Shown: positions 20,071-28,499 of the stretch, in pieces | How the letters are laid out: each line of letters opens with the position of its first letter | How positions within the stretch are numbered: the first letter of the stretch is position 1 | Assembly (NCBI RefSeq): GCF_023155275.1 | Contig: NZ_JALMUV010000001.1 | Coordinates: forward strand, 62,001 to 126,000 | From: Streptomyces rhizoryzae | GTDB taxonomy: Bacteria; Actinomycetota; Actinomycetes; Streptomycetales; Streptomycetaceae | Length of the DNA: 64,000 bases | Reading direction: 5' to 3' | Made by a program: the position numbers and the translations under genes | The notes under the pieces: model-generated | The model's database searches: none | Told to the model about the DNA's origin: nothing | The model's input: only the letters and a program-made list of their open reading frames with translations

Positions 20071-20346
20071 TTGCGGGCCCCGGCCGCATGCTGGTGGGCG
20101 CGGCAGACCGTGGGGTCGACGTGCGGCTTCCACATGATCGCCCCCTTCAACGTCGGCCAGGGACTGGAGCCGGGTGAGGACCCGGTGCCAGGTGCCGTCC
20201 CGCCGCCACCCGAAGGGCACGAAGGCGGGAGGGCCGCCCGCCTCGGTGGGCGCTGATCGACGGCATCCGAATCCGGGGCCCAACCGGTATTCCCACAACG
20301 GCTCCGGCACCGCCCGCTGTTCCTCCGTAAGACCTCCCCGGCCCAT
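20070..20346 (-). pseudogene. Second IS5-type transposase N-terminal fragment
   Basis: Minus-strand sequence starts MGRGGLTEEQRAVPEPLW and continues with WRRDGTWHRVLTRLQSLADV. After a frameshift near 20130 it reads HVDPTVCRAHQHAAGARK. This is the start of the IS5-type transposases that contain S-V-D-S-T-x-x-R-A-H-Q-H-A-A-G-A-R-K. The catalytic serine-aspartate is altered and the rest is missing. It abuts the plus-strand fragment, so two dead elements are joined there. Confidence 0.7.
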
Positions 20347-20442
20347 GAACCGAGATCATCATCGGTCACAGTCCATTTCCGATGCACGCCCTGGAGCGGG
20401 GCAGGCGGCCAGGAGCTGGGCGGGCCTGACGGCTGTGCGCGG

Positions 20443-21315
20443 TCACCGGCTTGGCCGTGCGGGGGTGGACCAGCTGGCGAGCAGGCGCAGCGCTTGGTCG
20501 GAGGGGCTGCCGGGTTCTGCGGTGTAGAGGTAGAGGGCCTGGTCGGGGTCGTCGGGGAGGGTGAGTGACTCGTAGGTGAGGGTGAGCTCGCCGACGAGGG
20601 GGTGGCGGTAGAGCTTGGTGCCATGGGTGTATTGCAGGACATCGTGGTCGGCCCACCACTGACGGAAATCCTCGTCCCGTACGGACAGTTCGCCGACCAG
20701 TTCGTTCAGGCGGGGGTCGTGCGGGTGGCGGCCGGCGTAGAGGCGCAACACGGCCACCGTGCCGCGGGCGGCGGTCTCCCAGTCGGTGAGGAGGTCGTGG
20801 GCGGTGGGGTCGAGGAAAATGAAGCGGGCGAGGTTGCGGTCGCAGTGGGGCAGGGCGTCGAAGTCGGTGTAGAGGGCTTTGGCGAGGGGGTTGGCGGCGA
20901 GGACGTCCAGGCGGTGTCCGAGGATCATCGCCGGGGTGTCGGTCAGGGCGTCCAGGACCCGCAGCAGCCCGGGCCGTACCCGCTGGGGTGGCGCGGGGCG
21001 TCGGCGACCGCTGCCCGGCCTGGGTTTGGCCAGGTCGAACAGGTGGGCGCGCTCGGTCTGGTCGAGGCGCAGGGCGCGGGCCACGGCGTCCAGCACGGCG
21101 GCCGAAGCGTTCGGGGTGCGGCCGCGCTCCAGGCGTACGTAATAGTCGACGCTGACCCCGGCCAGCTCGGCGACCTCCTCGCGGCGCAGCCCGGGGACCC
21201 GGCGCCGCCCGGCGTGCGGGCTCAGCCCCGCCTCCTCGGGGCGAATCCGCGCCCGGCGCGAGCGCAGGAAGTCCCGCAGTTCCACGTTGGGTCCGCGCTC
21301 CGCTGACGTGCTCAT
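20443..21315 (-). CDS. XRE-family regulator with MmyB-like ligand domain
   Basis: 290 residues. DNA-binding domain RRVPGLRREEVAELAGVSVD, then YVRLERGRTPNASAAVLDAV. The MmyB-like sensor follows (PAMILGHRLDVLAANPLAKA, TVAVLRLYAGRHPHDPRL, HPLVGELTLTYES). Paralogue of the protein at 14900-15730. It is divergent from an SDR that follows at 21470, and this regulator/SDR pair is a common streptomycete arrangement in which the regulator controls the reductase. The start ATG at 21315 gives a full-length protein. Confidence 0.92.
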   Translation of the reverse strand: MSTSAERGPNVELRDFLRSRRARIRPEEAGLSPHAGRRRVPGLRREEVAELAGVSVDYYVRLERGRTPNASAAVLDAVARALRLDQTERAHLFDLAKPRPGSGRRRPAPPQRVRPGLLRVLDALTDTPAMILGHRLDVLAANPLAKALYTDFDALPHCDRNLARFIFLDPTAHDLLTDWETAARGTVAVLRLYAGRHPHDPRLNELVGELSVRDEDFRQWWADHDVLQYTHGTKLYRHPLVGELTLTYESLTLPDDPDQALYLYTAEPGSPSDQALRLLASWSTPARPSR

Positions 21316-21469
21316 TCCTTCAGCCTAGGGCGGTGTGCGGGGCCGCGCGCCACGCGAGGGGGGGGTCTGCCGAACCCCCGGTGGACCCGGGCTCCTCTGC
21401 CGGTGCGCGTCGGGCTGTGGACGGTGCTCTCCTGGGATGCGACACCGCACATCTCCCCGGAGGTTTCCC

Positions 21470-22192
21470 ATGGCCAAGCCCCTGATCGTCATCACCGGCG
21501 CCAGTTCCGGTATCGGCGCCGCGACCGCGCGACTGCTGTCCTCGCAGGGCCACCCGCTTCTGCTGCTCGCCCGCCGGCTGGAGAAGCTGGAGGAGCTCGG
21601 TCTGCCGGACACGCTGTGCCGGCAGGTGGACGTCACCGACCGCCATGCCGTCGAGGAAGCCGTGCGCGAGGCGGAGGAGCGGTTCGGTCCGGTGGACGCG
21701 ATCGTCAACAATGCCGGGGTGATGCTGCTGAGCCGCATCGCCGACCAGCCGGCCGAGGAGTGGGACCGGATGATCGACCTCAATGTCAAGGGCGTGCTGT
21801 ACGGCACCCGAGCGGTGCTGCCCGGCATGCTCACCCGGGGCAGGGGCACGGTCATCAATATCAGCTCCGTCGCGGGCCGCAAGACCTTCCCCAACCATGC
21901 CGCCTACGTCGCCACCAAGTTCGCCGTGCACGCCCTGTCGGAGAACCTGCGCGAGGAGGTCGCCGCGAGCGGCGTACGGGTGGTGACCATCGCCCCCGGC
22001 GCCGTGGAGACCGAACTGCTCTCCCACACCAGCGACGAGCAGATCAAGAGCGACTACGAGGCATGGAAGAAGTCCGCGGGCGGCGCGCTGGCCCCGCAGG
22101 TCGTGGCCGAGGCCATCGCCTACGCCTACCGGCAGCCGCAGAACGTCACCATCCGGGAGATCGTCCTCGCCGCCACCGGCCAGGAAGCCTGA
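21470..22192 (+). CDS. Short-chain dehydrogenase/reductase
   Basis: 240 residues, classical SDR. Cofactor motif ITGASSGIGAATARL, acidic residue region QVDVTD, structural VNNAGVMLLS, catalytic serine in INISSVAGRKTF, and the catalytic YxxxK in AAYVATKFAVHAL are all intact. C-terminal APGAVETELLSHTSDE is typical of the YdfG/serine-dehydrogenase-like oxidoreductases. GGAGG lies six bases before the ATG at 21470. It faces the XRE gene across about 150 bases that include a G-run/C-run hairpin. Substrate unknown. Confidence 0.93.
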   Translation: MAKPLIVITGASSGIGAATARLLSSQGHPLLLLARRLEKLEELGLPDTLCRQVDVTDRHAVEEAVREAEERFGPVDAIVNNAGVMLLSRIADQPAEEWDRMIDLNVKGVLYGTRAVLPGMLTRGRGTVINISSVAGRKTFPNHAAYVATKFAVHALSENLREEVAASGVRVVTIAPGAVETELLSHTSDEQIKSDYEAWKKSAGGALAPQVVAEAIAYAYRQPQNVTIREIVLAATGQEA

Positions 22193-22372
22193 ACCAGGCC
22201 GAACCGGACCGCCGGGGGCGGGCACGGTGCCGTCTCGATGCCACCCGCTGGACCGGCGGTCCGACCTCATCAGGCGGTCCGTGGAACCCGGCATGTCCGA
22301 CAACGAGACCGTGGTCGCCGACGATGGCTAAGGGTTGTCCCGTAAATGATCTTCGATCTGACTCAGGCACGG
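22193..22372. other. Noncoding stretch with an IS-end-like motif
   Basis: No gene seen. Near 22330, GGGTTGTCCCGTAA resembles the outer end of several streptomycete IS elements. It may be a scar left by an excised or deleted insertion sequence. Confidence 0.35.
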
Positions 22373-22612
22373 TCAGCCGTAGCGAGGGCCGCTCGATCTA
22401 TCCGGTGATGGCGAGGTTGTGCATCCGGGCGATGCCGAGCATGGCGTGGTGGACGCCGTCGCCTTTGAGGCGGCCACGAGGCGTACGTCCGGCGCCATCA
22501 AGGCGACGTATGCGTTGATGTCCAGGGTCTCGATGACCCGCAGCACCTCGGCGAACCAGGCGAGTCCCTGGTCGCTGAGCTGGTTGATGCGCACTCTGTC
22601 GAAGTTGGCCAT
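22373..22612 (-). pseudogene. Truncated NTF2-like protein
   Basis: Begins MANFDRVRINQLSDQGLAWF, then EVLRVIETLDINAYVALMAP and VRLVA, a normal start of an NTF2/SnoaL-like protein of about 130 residues. After residue about 47 the sequence becomes Ser/Thr/Pro-rich junk, while another frame reads GDGVHHAMLGIARMHNLAI and stops. The gene was therefore cut and joined to other DNA. It lies 38 bases downstream of the MDR gene on the same strand. Confidence 0.6.
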
Positions 22613-22649
22613 GAAGGCTTCCGTTCTACCGCGCCGGCATGGGACCGGG

Positions 22650-23660
22650 TCAGCCGAGTTCGATGACGACCTTGCCGAACAGTCCGCCGGAGGTCTGAGT
22701 GGTGTAGGCAGCGGGGGCGTCGAGGAAGTCGATCCGCCGGTCGATCACGGGGTGGATGTCGTGGGTCTCGACGAAGTGCACGAGGTCGTCGTGCATGGTC
22801 CGGCTGCCGACCGCGACACCACGGACACGCGCCTGCTTGCCGAGCAGGGCGTACCCGTCCAGCGGCTCGCCTGCGACGTCGAACAGTCCGAGGGTGGCGA
22901 CCTCGCCGCCGGGCGCGAGCGCGGTCAGGGCCTGGGGCATGATCGATACGCCGACGATGTCGACCACCTTGTCCACGCCGCCGGACAGCTCGAACACCGC
23001 CTGGCCCCACTGGGGTTCGGTGACGCTGTTCACGAAGCCGTCGACACCGAGCCGGACCAGCGCCTCGCCCTTCGCGTCGTTCCGGACGGTCGCGTAGACG
23101 CGGGCGCCGGCGGCGCGGGCGAGTTGCAGGGCGAACAGCGACACGCCGCCGCTGCCGATGATCAGGGCGGTGCTGCCCGCGGTGATCGGCTGGTCGCCGA
23201 AGAGGGCGTTCCAGGCGGTCAGGGCGGCCACGGGCAGGGTTGCGGCCTCGGCGTGGTCGAGGTTCGCCGGCGCCTTCATGACGCGTTCGGCAGGCAGGAC
23301 GACGTACTCGGCGAGCACTCCGTCCTCCTCCAGCGCGCCCAGACCCAGGCCCATCGCGGCAGGCGGACGGCCGTCGCTCCAACCGAGCACGTGCAGGTTG
23401 GTGACCCGGTCGCCCACACGCCACTGCTCGACCTGCGGGCCGACGGCATCGATCTCACCGGCGACATCCGAGAGCGGGACCAGGTCGCGGCCCGGCAGCC
23501 GCCCGAACGGGCCCTTCAGAACCAGCTGGTCGCGGTAGTTCATCGAGATCGCCCGGACGCGAATGCGCACCTCGCCGGGCCCCGGCACCGGCACCGGCAC
23601 CTCGTCGAGCACCAGCTTGGCCGCATCGGTCACGTCTGCCGGGAGTATCCAGCGCTTCAT
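22650..23660 (-). CDS. Zinc-independent MDR oxidoreductase (quinone-oxidoreductase-like)
   Basis: 336 residues. GroES-like N-terminal domain (VPGPGEVRIRVRAISMNYRD, GRDLVPLSDVAGEIDAVG) and a Rossmann domain with ALIIGSGGVSLFALQLARAA. The zinc ligands of classical alcohol dehydrogenases are absent; the usual Cys and His positions are replaced around YRDQLVLKG. It probably reduces an enone or quinone with NADPH. ATG at 23660 with GGAGGG upstream. It is divergent from a TetR gene, and two palindromes lie in the 94-base gap, so it is very probably the TetR target. Confidence 0.93.
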   Translation of the reverse strand: MKRWILPADVTDAAKLVLDEVPVPVPGPGEVRIRVRAISMNYRDQLVLKGPFGRLPGRDLVPLSDVAGEIDAVGPQVEQWRVGDRVTNLHVLGWSDGRPPAAMGLGLGALEEDGVLAEYVVLPAERVMKAPANLDHAEAATLPVAALTAWNALFGDQPITAGSTALIIGSGGVSLFALQLARAAGARVYATVRNDAKGEALVRLGVDGFVNSVTEPQWGQAVFELSGGVDKVVDIVGVSIMPQALTALAPGGEVATLGLFDVAGEPLDGYALLGKQARVRGVAVGSRTMHDDLVHFVETHDIHPVIDRRIDFLDAPAAYTTQTSGGLFGKVVIELG

Positions 23661-23675
23661 CGGTTTCCCTCCGTA

Positions 23676-23697
23676 GATAACTAACCGGATGGTTATC
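23676..23697. promoter_or_regulatory. TetR operator 1
   Basis: 22-bp imperfect palindrome running from GATAAC to GTTATC around CCGG, just upstream of the MDR start codon. The AT content stands out against the surrounding sequence. Confidence 0.75.
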
Positions 23698-23724
23698 AGC
23701 AGACACCCGATCGCCGAGATTGTC

Positions 23725-23738
23725 AATAACTGGTTATT
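23725..23738. promoter_or_regulatory. TetR operator 2
   Basis: AATAACTGGTTATT, a 14-bp palindrome that shares the ATAAC/GTTAT halves of operator 1 with a shorter centre. It lies 17 bases before the TetR start codon and would serve autoregulation. Confidence 0.7.
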
Positions 23739-23754
23739 TACCTAAGGTGGGGCC

Positions 23755-24345
23755 ATGTCACGAGATGCCGCTGCCACGCGCAGGAAGATCCTTGACGCCG
23801 CCGTGGAGGAGTTCTCCGCACGAGGCTTCGCAGGGGCCCGCATCGACCGGATCTCCGAAGTCGCCGCGGCGAACAAGCGGATGATCTATGTCTACTTCGG
23901 CAACAAGGAGGGCCTGTTCAGCGCCGTCCTGCACCATGTGATCGGAACACTGATCGCCGAGGTCCCGGTCACCGAGGACGACCTGCCCGGCTACGCCGGC
24001 CGGATGTTCGATCATCTGTTGACCCACCCCGAGGCGCTGCGGCTGAGCCTGTGGCGCCAGCTGGAACGCCCCGCCATCGGACCGGACGCGGCCGACGTCT
24101 ACACCTCGAAGGTGCAGGCCATGGCCGGGCAGCACGGCTCCGCGCACCCGAGCGGCCTGCCGGCGACCGACCTGCTCGTCCTTGTCCAGGGCATGGCGGC
24201 CAGCTGGCTGATCAGCCCGGCCGACCTCTTGGCCGCCGACGGCGCCGACCCCACCTCGGCCGACCGCCTGGCCGCCCACCGGGCCGCCCTGGTCGAAGCC
24301 GTCCGCAGAGTCATCACCCCCGACTCACACCCGACCGCGAAGTGA
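23755..24345 (+). CDS. TetR family transcriptional regulator
   Basis: 196 residues. N-terminal DNA-binding domain RRKILDAAVEEFSARGFAGA, then IDRISEVAAANKRMIYVYFG, and a helical ligand-binding domain (MFDHLLTHPEALRLSLWRQL). TAAGGTGGGG precedes the ATG at 23755. It is divergent from the MDR oxidoreductase, with two shared palindromes between them. An LLM oxidoreductase follows after ten bases, so the regulator may head an operon with it. The inducer is probably a compound handled by the MDR enzyme. Confidence 0.93.
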   Translation: MSRDAAATRRKILDAAVEEFSARGFAGARIDRISEVAAANKRMIYVYFGNKEGLFSAVLHHVIGTLIAEVPVTEDDLPGYAGRMFDHLLTHPEALRLSLWRQLERPAIGPDAADVYTSKVQAMAGQHGSAHPSGLPATDLLVLVQGMAASWLISPADLLAADGADPTSADRLAAHRAALVEAVRRVITPDSHPTAK

Positions 24346-24355
24346 CCCGAGGAAT

Positions 24356-25228
24356 ATGGATATTGCGCTGCATCTGCCCAGGTTCGACGTCCCCGGCGGC
24401 CCCCAGGCGCTGCCTTCCGTACTGACCGCCACCGCCCGCGCCGCCGACGAGGCGGGCTTCTCGGCGCTGACGCTGATGGACCACTGGTTCCAGATGGAAC
24501 AACCCGGAACCACCGCCTTCGACCCCATGCTCGAGGGCTACACCACCCTCGGCTTCCTCGCCGCCCAGACCCAGCACCTGTCCCTGGGCCTGCTGGTCAC
24601 CGGCGTCACCTACCGCCACCCCGGCCTCCTGGCCAAGACCGTCACCACCCTGGACGTACTCTCCGGCGGCCGCGCCATGCTGGGCATCGGAGCCGCCTGG
24701 TACGAACGCGAGCACCACGGCCTCGGCGTCCCCTTCCCACCCGTACCCGAACGCTTCGAGCGCCTGGAAGAAACCCTGCAGATCTGCCGGCAGATGTGGA
24801 GCGACGACACCGGCCCGTACACCGGGCACCACTACCGGCTCGCTGAAACGATCTGCTCACCGGCCCCGGTCCAGCAGCCGGGACCGCCCATCGTGATCGG
24901 CGGCATGGGCGAGAAGAAAACGCTGCGCCTGGTCGCCCGCTACGCAGACGCCTGCAACCTCTTCGCCTTCGACCCGGGCGAAGTCGCCCACAAGCTCGAC
25001 GTCCTTACCCGCCACTGCGACACCGAGGGCCGGGACCCCGCCGAGATCAAGAAGACCATCATCGGGCACTTCGACCCCCTCGCCGACATCGACGCCTTCC
25101 TGGCTGCCATGCGGGAGTACGCCGAACTCGGCGTCCAACAGGTCTGGGTCAACCCCTCCGGCCCCGACCCCGCCGACTGGACAGCCCGCGTCGGAGAGCA
25201 GGTCCTGCCCGCGCTCCGCGATCTGTGA
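24356..25228 (+). CDS. LLM-class F420-dependent oxidoreductase
   Basis: 290 residues, luciferase-like TIM barrel. Motifs ADEAGFSALTLMDHWFQM, SLGLLVTGVTYRHPGLLAKT and TLDVLSGGRAMLGIGAAWYE are typical of the mycobacterial/streptomycete F420-dependent subgroup rather than FMN monooxygenases. The C-terminus with GVQQVWVNPSGPD closes the barrel. It starts ten bases after the TetR gene (GAGGAAT then ATG) and is followed by a terminator, so it is probably cotranscribed with the regulator. Substrate unknown. Confidence 0.92.
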   Translation: MDIALHLPRFDVPGGPQALPSVLTATARAADEAGFSALTLMDHWFQMEQPGTTAFDPMLEGYTTLGFLAAQTQHLSLGLLVTGVTYRHPGLLAKTVTTLDVLSGGRAMLGIGAAWYEREHHGLGVPFPPVPERFERLEETLQICRQMWSDDTGPYTGHHYRLAETICSPAPVQQPGPPIVIGGMGEKKTLRLVARYADACNLFAFDPGEVAHKLDVLTRHCDTEGRDPAEIKKTIIGHFDPLADIDAFLAAMREYAELGVQQVWVNPSGPDPADWTARVGEQVLPALRDL

Positions 25229-25235
25229 ACCGCCT

Positions 25236-25258
25236 CCCGGCCGAAGGAGTCGGCCGGG
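25236..25258 (+). terminator. Terminator after LLM oxidoreductase
   Basis: Perfect 9-bp stem CCCGGCCGA (25236-25244) and TCGGCCGGG (25250-25258), loop AGGAG, eight bases after the stop. Confidence 0.8.
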
Positions 25259-25304
25259 CACCTGCCCCGCACCAAGGCGCATGACACGTTCGTTAACGGC
25301 ACCC

Positions 25305-25482
25305 GTACCTGGAGGGCCGCTCCATCGCCGCCCTCGCCGGCGACCACGACGCCAGCTGCGGCGCCATCTGCACCGCCGTCACCCAGGGCCGGTACCGGGA
25401 GCTCGGCGTGATCGGCCACGGCGAGGGCGGCGCCGACCTCGCCGAGCGCGTCGTCAGCGACATCCGCGCCTGGGACGCGAGC
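25305..25482 (+). pseudogene. Unidentified helix-turn-helix-like fragment
   Basis: Plus-strand frame reads YLEGRSIAALAGDHDASCGA, then ICTAVTQGRYRELGVIGHGE and AERVVSDIRAWD. The first part looks like the small helix-turn-helix of recombinase- or sigma-like proteins (R-S-I-A-A-L-A). There is no start codon, and the end is abrupt where a minus-strand pseudogene begins. It is treated as a truncated remnant. Confidence 0.4.
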
Positions 25483-25483
25483 C

Positions 25484-26200
25484 CGGCCCTTGGGAGCCCA
25501 CAGCAGGGTGTCGTCGCCGTGGCACGGCTCGCCCTCAGGCAAGACGAGGTCGCCTGCCCGCTGCCGGAATCGGTCGAGAGCCTCGCTCAGGCGGCTGTAG
25601 TTGCGCCAGACGAGGGGAGTTACCGCTCCACTGCTTCGAGTGGCCGCCGCGGCCACACCGGGCGCAAGCGCGGCCGCCAGGTCGTCACCGCCGGTCAGCG
25701 GCACCGGGATGATCTCGGGCTCCCACGGCGGTTCCAGCTTCTGGTCGCAGGCGCTGACGATCTGAACGATCGTCGACTCGGGAACCCGATGATCCGGTCG
25801 TCCAGTTTGCGCTCGGTCACGCCAACCAGGATCAGGCCGCCGTAGCTGTTGGCCATCGCCGCGACGGAATCGGGGATCTTCTGCGCGAAGCTCTCCTTGT
25901 ACTCCGAGGTCAGGCTTTCGGCCTGCCCGACGGCTACGAGCTCACGCACGCGCTCCAGCGACACATCGGCTGGCCGGCACAGCCGGGGCGCTCCCGGCTT
26001 CGGGTCGGCGAGCAGCAGGTCCCAGCAGCGGGCGACCGCGCGCGGGCCTCGGCGCCGGGCCGGGGCCGCGGCAGCAGCGGGTCGGGCTCGCTCGCCTCGG
26101 TGAAGACGACAGCCAACTCGACGGCCGAGGTGAGCAGTTCGGTCTCCGACAGGCCGCCGCACCATCGCGGCCACCGGCACGCGGTCGGGATCTCCGGCAT
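25484..26200 (-). pseudogene. AlbA_2/Schlafen-like ATP-binding protein, frameshifted
   Basis: Starts MPEIPTACRW with ETELLTSAVELAVVFTEASE; a frameshift near 26035 follows. It then reads LERVRELVAVGQAESLTSEY, KESFAQKIPDSVAAMANSYG and GLILVGVTERKLDDRIIGF, which is the AlbA_2 (Schlafen) domain hallmark. Another frameshift near 25785 moves to VPESTIVQIVSACDQKLEPP, WEPEIIPVPLTGGDDL and PLVWRNYSRLSEALDRF. It ends near 25484 where other DNA joins. Two frameshifts and a missing 3' end mark it as decayed. Relatives are helicase- or defence-associated ATPases or regulators, but the role here is unknown. Confidence 0.75.
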
Positions 26201-26233
26201 GACGACCCCCCTGAGCGTTCATATTTGCTACGG

Positions 26234-26248
26234 TCGTTTCAAGAACGA
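26234..26248. promoter_or_regulatory. Inverted repeat upstream of hydrolase
   Basis: TCGTT (26234-26238) and AACGA (26244-26248) around TCAAG, 11 bases before the GTG start of the hydrolase gene. Possible operator, too short to be certain. Confidence 0.35.
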
Positions 26249-26259
26249 TAGATTGGCGA

Positions 26260-27306
26260 GTGAGCGATATGAAGATGTTCGGCAAGCGCCCGCGGCTCTG
26301 GGGATCGCTGCTGGCCGTGGCCGTGCTGATGGCCGGCGCGGGCGGCTGGGTCGCGTACCAGAACGAGTACGACATCACGGAGGAGCGGGTCACCGTCACC
26401 GGCGGCAAGCAGCCGCTCCAGGGCGTACTGGCCCGCCCCACCGGCGGCCACGGACCGTACGGACTCGTGGTCTTCGTCCACGGCGACGGACCCACCGACG
26501 CCACCCACGACACCTTCTACCGCCCGCTCTGGGAGGCCATGGCGAAGGCCGGGTACGCGACGCTCTCCTGGGACAAGCCCGGCGTCAACAACGCCCCCGG
26601 CAACTGGCTGGACCAGAGCATCCAGGACCGCGCCGACGAAACCCTCGCCGCGATCCGCTGGGCCAGGACCCAGCCCGGCATCGACCCGAACCGGATCGGG
26701 CTCTGGGGCGCCAGCCAGGCCGGCTGGGTGATGCCCAAGGCCGCCCGGCAGTCCCCGGACGTCAAGTTCGTGATCGCCGTCGGCCCCGCCGTCAACTGGC
26801 TCCAGCAGGGCCGCTACAACCTGCTCGCCGAGCTCAGGGAGCGGCACGCCTCGCCCGAGGAGACCGCCACAGCCGTCGCCCGCAGCGACCGCAACCTGGC
26901 CGCGTTGCGGGCCAGTGCGACCTTCGAGCAGTACCGGGCCGCCGGCGGCGACACCCAGGGGCTGACGCCCAAGCGCTGGGCGTTCAACAAGCGCAACTAC
27001 CTCTCCGACGCCACCGAGGACCTCGCCGCCCTCCAGGTGCCGGTGCAGCTCGTCCTCGGCGGCCGGGACGTCAACGTCGACAGCGACGACACCGAGGCCG
27101 GCTACCGCCGCCTCATCACCACTCCGGGCCTGCTCCACGTCCTGCGCTTCGAGGACTCGACCCACAACATCGTGCCCAAGGACATCGAGGACTCCGAACT
27201 GCGCAGCACCTTCCTGGCCATCGCCGCACCGCGCTCGCTGTTCACCCCCGGCTACCTCGACGGCATGCGGAACTTCCTGACCTCGCTGGACCACCGAAAG
27301 GTCTGA
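26260..27306 (+). CDS. Membrane-anchored alpha/beta hydrolase
   Basis: 348 residues from the GTG at 26260. An N-terminal membrane anchor or uncleaved signal (LWGSLLAVAVLMAGAGGWVA, residues about 13-32) is followed by an alpha/beta hydrolase fold. The oxyanion region is VVFVHGDGPTD. The nucleophile motif is GLWGASQAGW with Ser152. The acid and histidine come late, in VLGGRDVNVDSDD and EDSTHNIVPKD. It resembles dienelactone-hydrolase/acyl-peptidase-like esterases acting outside the membrane. The next gene starts six bases after its stop, so the two form an operon. Confidence 0.87.
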   Translation: MSDMKMFGKRPRLWGSLLAVAVLMAGAGGWVAYQNEYDITEERVTVTGGKQPLQGVLARPTGGHGPYGLVVFVHGDGPTDATHDTFYRPLWEAMAKAGYATLSWDKPGVNNAPGNWLDQSIQDRADETLAAIRWARTQPGIDPNRIGLWGASQAGWVMPKAARQSPDVKFVIAVGPAVNWLQQGRYNLLAELRERHASPEETATAVARSDRNLAALRASATFEQYRAAGGDTQGLTPKRWAFNKRNYLSDATEDLAALQVPVQLVLGGRDVNVDSDDTEAGYRRLITTPGLLHVLRFEDSTHNIVPKDIEDSELRSTFLAIAAPRSLFTPGYLDGMRNFLTSLDHRKV

Positions 27307-27312
27307 CCCACG

Positions 27313-28482
27313 ATGAAACTGCTCGCCCTCGGCGGAGCCGGCGCGATGGGCCGGGTCGCCGCCCGGGTCGCGGCCGCACTGCCCGGCGTCCACGAACTGG
27401 TGATCGCCGACCGCGACCTCGACGCCGCCCGCCGCGCCGCCGCCCTGGCCGCCGGCTCACCGGTGCCCGTACGCGCGACCCGGGTCGACGTCACCGACGA
27501 GCGGGAGCTGCACGCGGCCCTCGCGGAGGCCGACGCCGTGGTCAACACCGTCGGCCCGTACTACCGCTACGGCCTCGACGTGCTGCGCGCCGCGATCCGC
27601 ACCGGCACCCACTACCTGGACATCTGCGACGACTGGGAACCCACCGTCGAGATGCTGGAGCTGCACGACGATGCCCGCGCGGCCGGGGTGCGCGCGGTGC
27701 TCGGCATGGGCGCCAGCCCCGGCGTCAGCAACCTGCTCGCCGCCCGGGCCACCGCCCGCCTCGACACCCTGACCGACGTCCACACCGCCTGGCCGGTCGA
27801 CGTCGACCCGGAGGCCGACACCTCGCTGCGCGACCCGAGCGGCGCGGTGTCGGCCGCCGCCGTGCACTGGATGCAGCAGATCAGCGGGACGGTCGCGGCG
27901 GTGGAGGGCGGTCGGCTCGTCCGGCGGCCCCCGCTGCGCCCGGTCACCCTCGACCTGCCCGGCGGCCACCGCGGCACCGCCTACACCGTCGGCCACCCGG
28001 AGCCGGTCACCCTGCACCGCAGCCTGCGGCCCGCCGGCGACGCGGCCAACCTCATGGTGATGTCCGTCGGCACCGCCGCCTACCTGCACGTGCTGCGCGA
28101 CGAGCTCAACGCCGGACGGCTGACCAACGAGAGCGCCGCCGCCGGCCTCGACCACCCCACCGTGCGCCGCGCCCTGCGCGCCGCCGCCCGCGCCCCTCGT
28201 CTCCGGGGCCCGGGCACCCTTCCGCCGTTCTTCGCCGCCGCCACCGGCACGCGCGACGGCCGCCCGGCCGCAGCCCTCGCCCGTCTGAACGGGGCGGAGG
28301 CGCTGCTGGCGGACATGGCGGAGGCGACGGGGGTTCCGGCGGGGTTGGGGCTGGCGCAGCTGTTGGACGGGACGATGGTGCCGGCGGGGGTGCATGCGCC
28401 GGAGGCAGTGATCGACGGGGAGCGGTTCTTCCGCGACCTCGCGCGCGAGTGCCCCGGGGTGGAGGTGGTGGAGGAACTCTGA
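27313..28482 (+). CDS. Saccharopine dehydrogenase-like oxidoreductase
   Basis: 389 residues. The N-terminal Rossmann motif LALGGAGAMGRVAARVAA and DADAVVNTVGPYYRYG-type sequence (EADAVVNTVGPYYRYGLDVL) match the saccharopine dehydrogenase NAD(P)-binding family, as do THYLDICDDWE and VLGMGASPGVSNLLA. C-terminal residues carry the dimerisation/substrate domain (YTVGHPEPVTLHRSL). True saccharopine or carboxynorspermidine chemistry is not implied; many paralogues are of unknown function. It lies directly downstream of the hydrolase. Confidence 0.88.
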   Translation: MKLLALGGAGAMGRVAARVAAALPGVHELVIADRDLDAARRAAALAAGSPVPVRATRVDVTDERELHAALAEADAVVNTVGPYYRYGLDVLRAAIRTGTHYLDICDDWEPTVEMLELHDDARAAGVRAVLGMGASPGVSNLLAARATARLDTLTDVHTAWPVDVDPEADTSLRDPSGAVSAAAVHWMQQISGTVAAVEGGRLVRRPPLRPVTLDLPGGHRGTAYTVGHPEPVTLHRSLRPAGDAANLMVMSVGTAAYLHVLRDELNAGRLTNESAAAGLDHPTVRRALRAAARAPRLRGPGTLPPFFAAATGTRDGRPAAALARLNGAEALLADMAEATGVPAGLGLAQLLDGTMVPAGVHAPEAVIDGERFFRDLARECPGVEVVEEL

Positions 28483-28499
28483 GGGGCGTCGGCGGGCAG

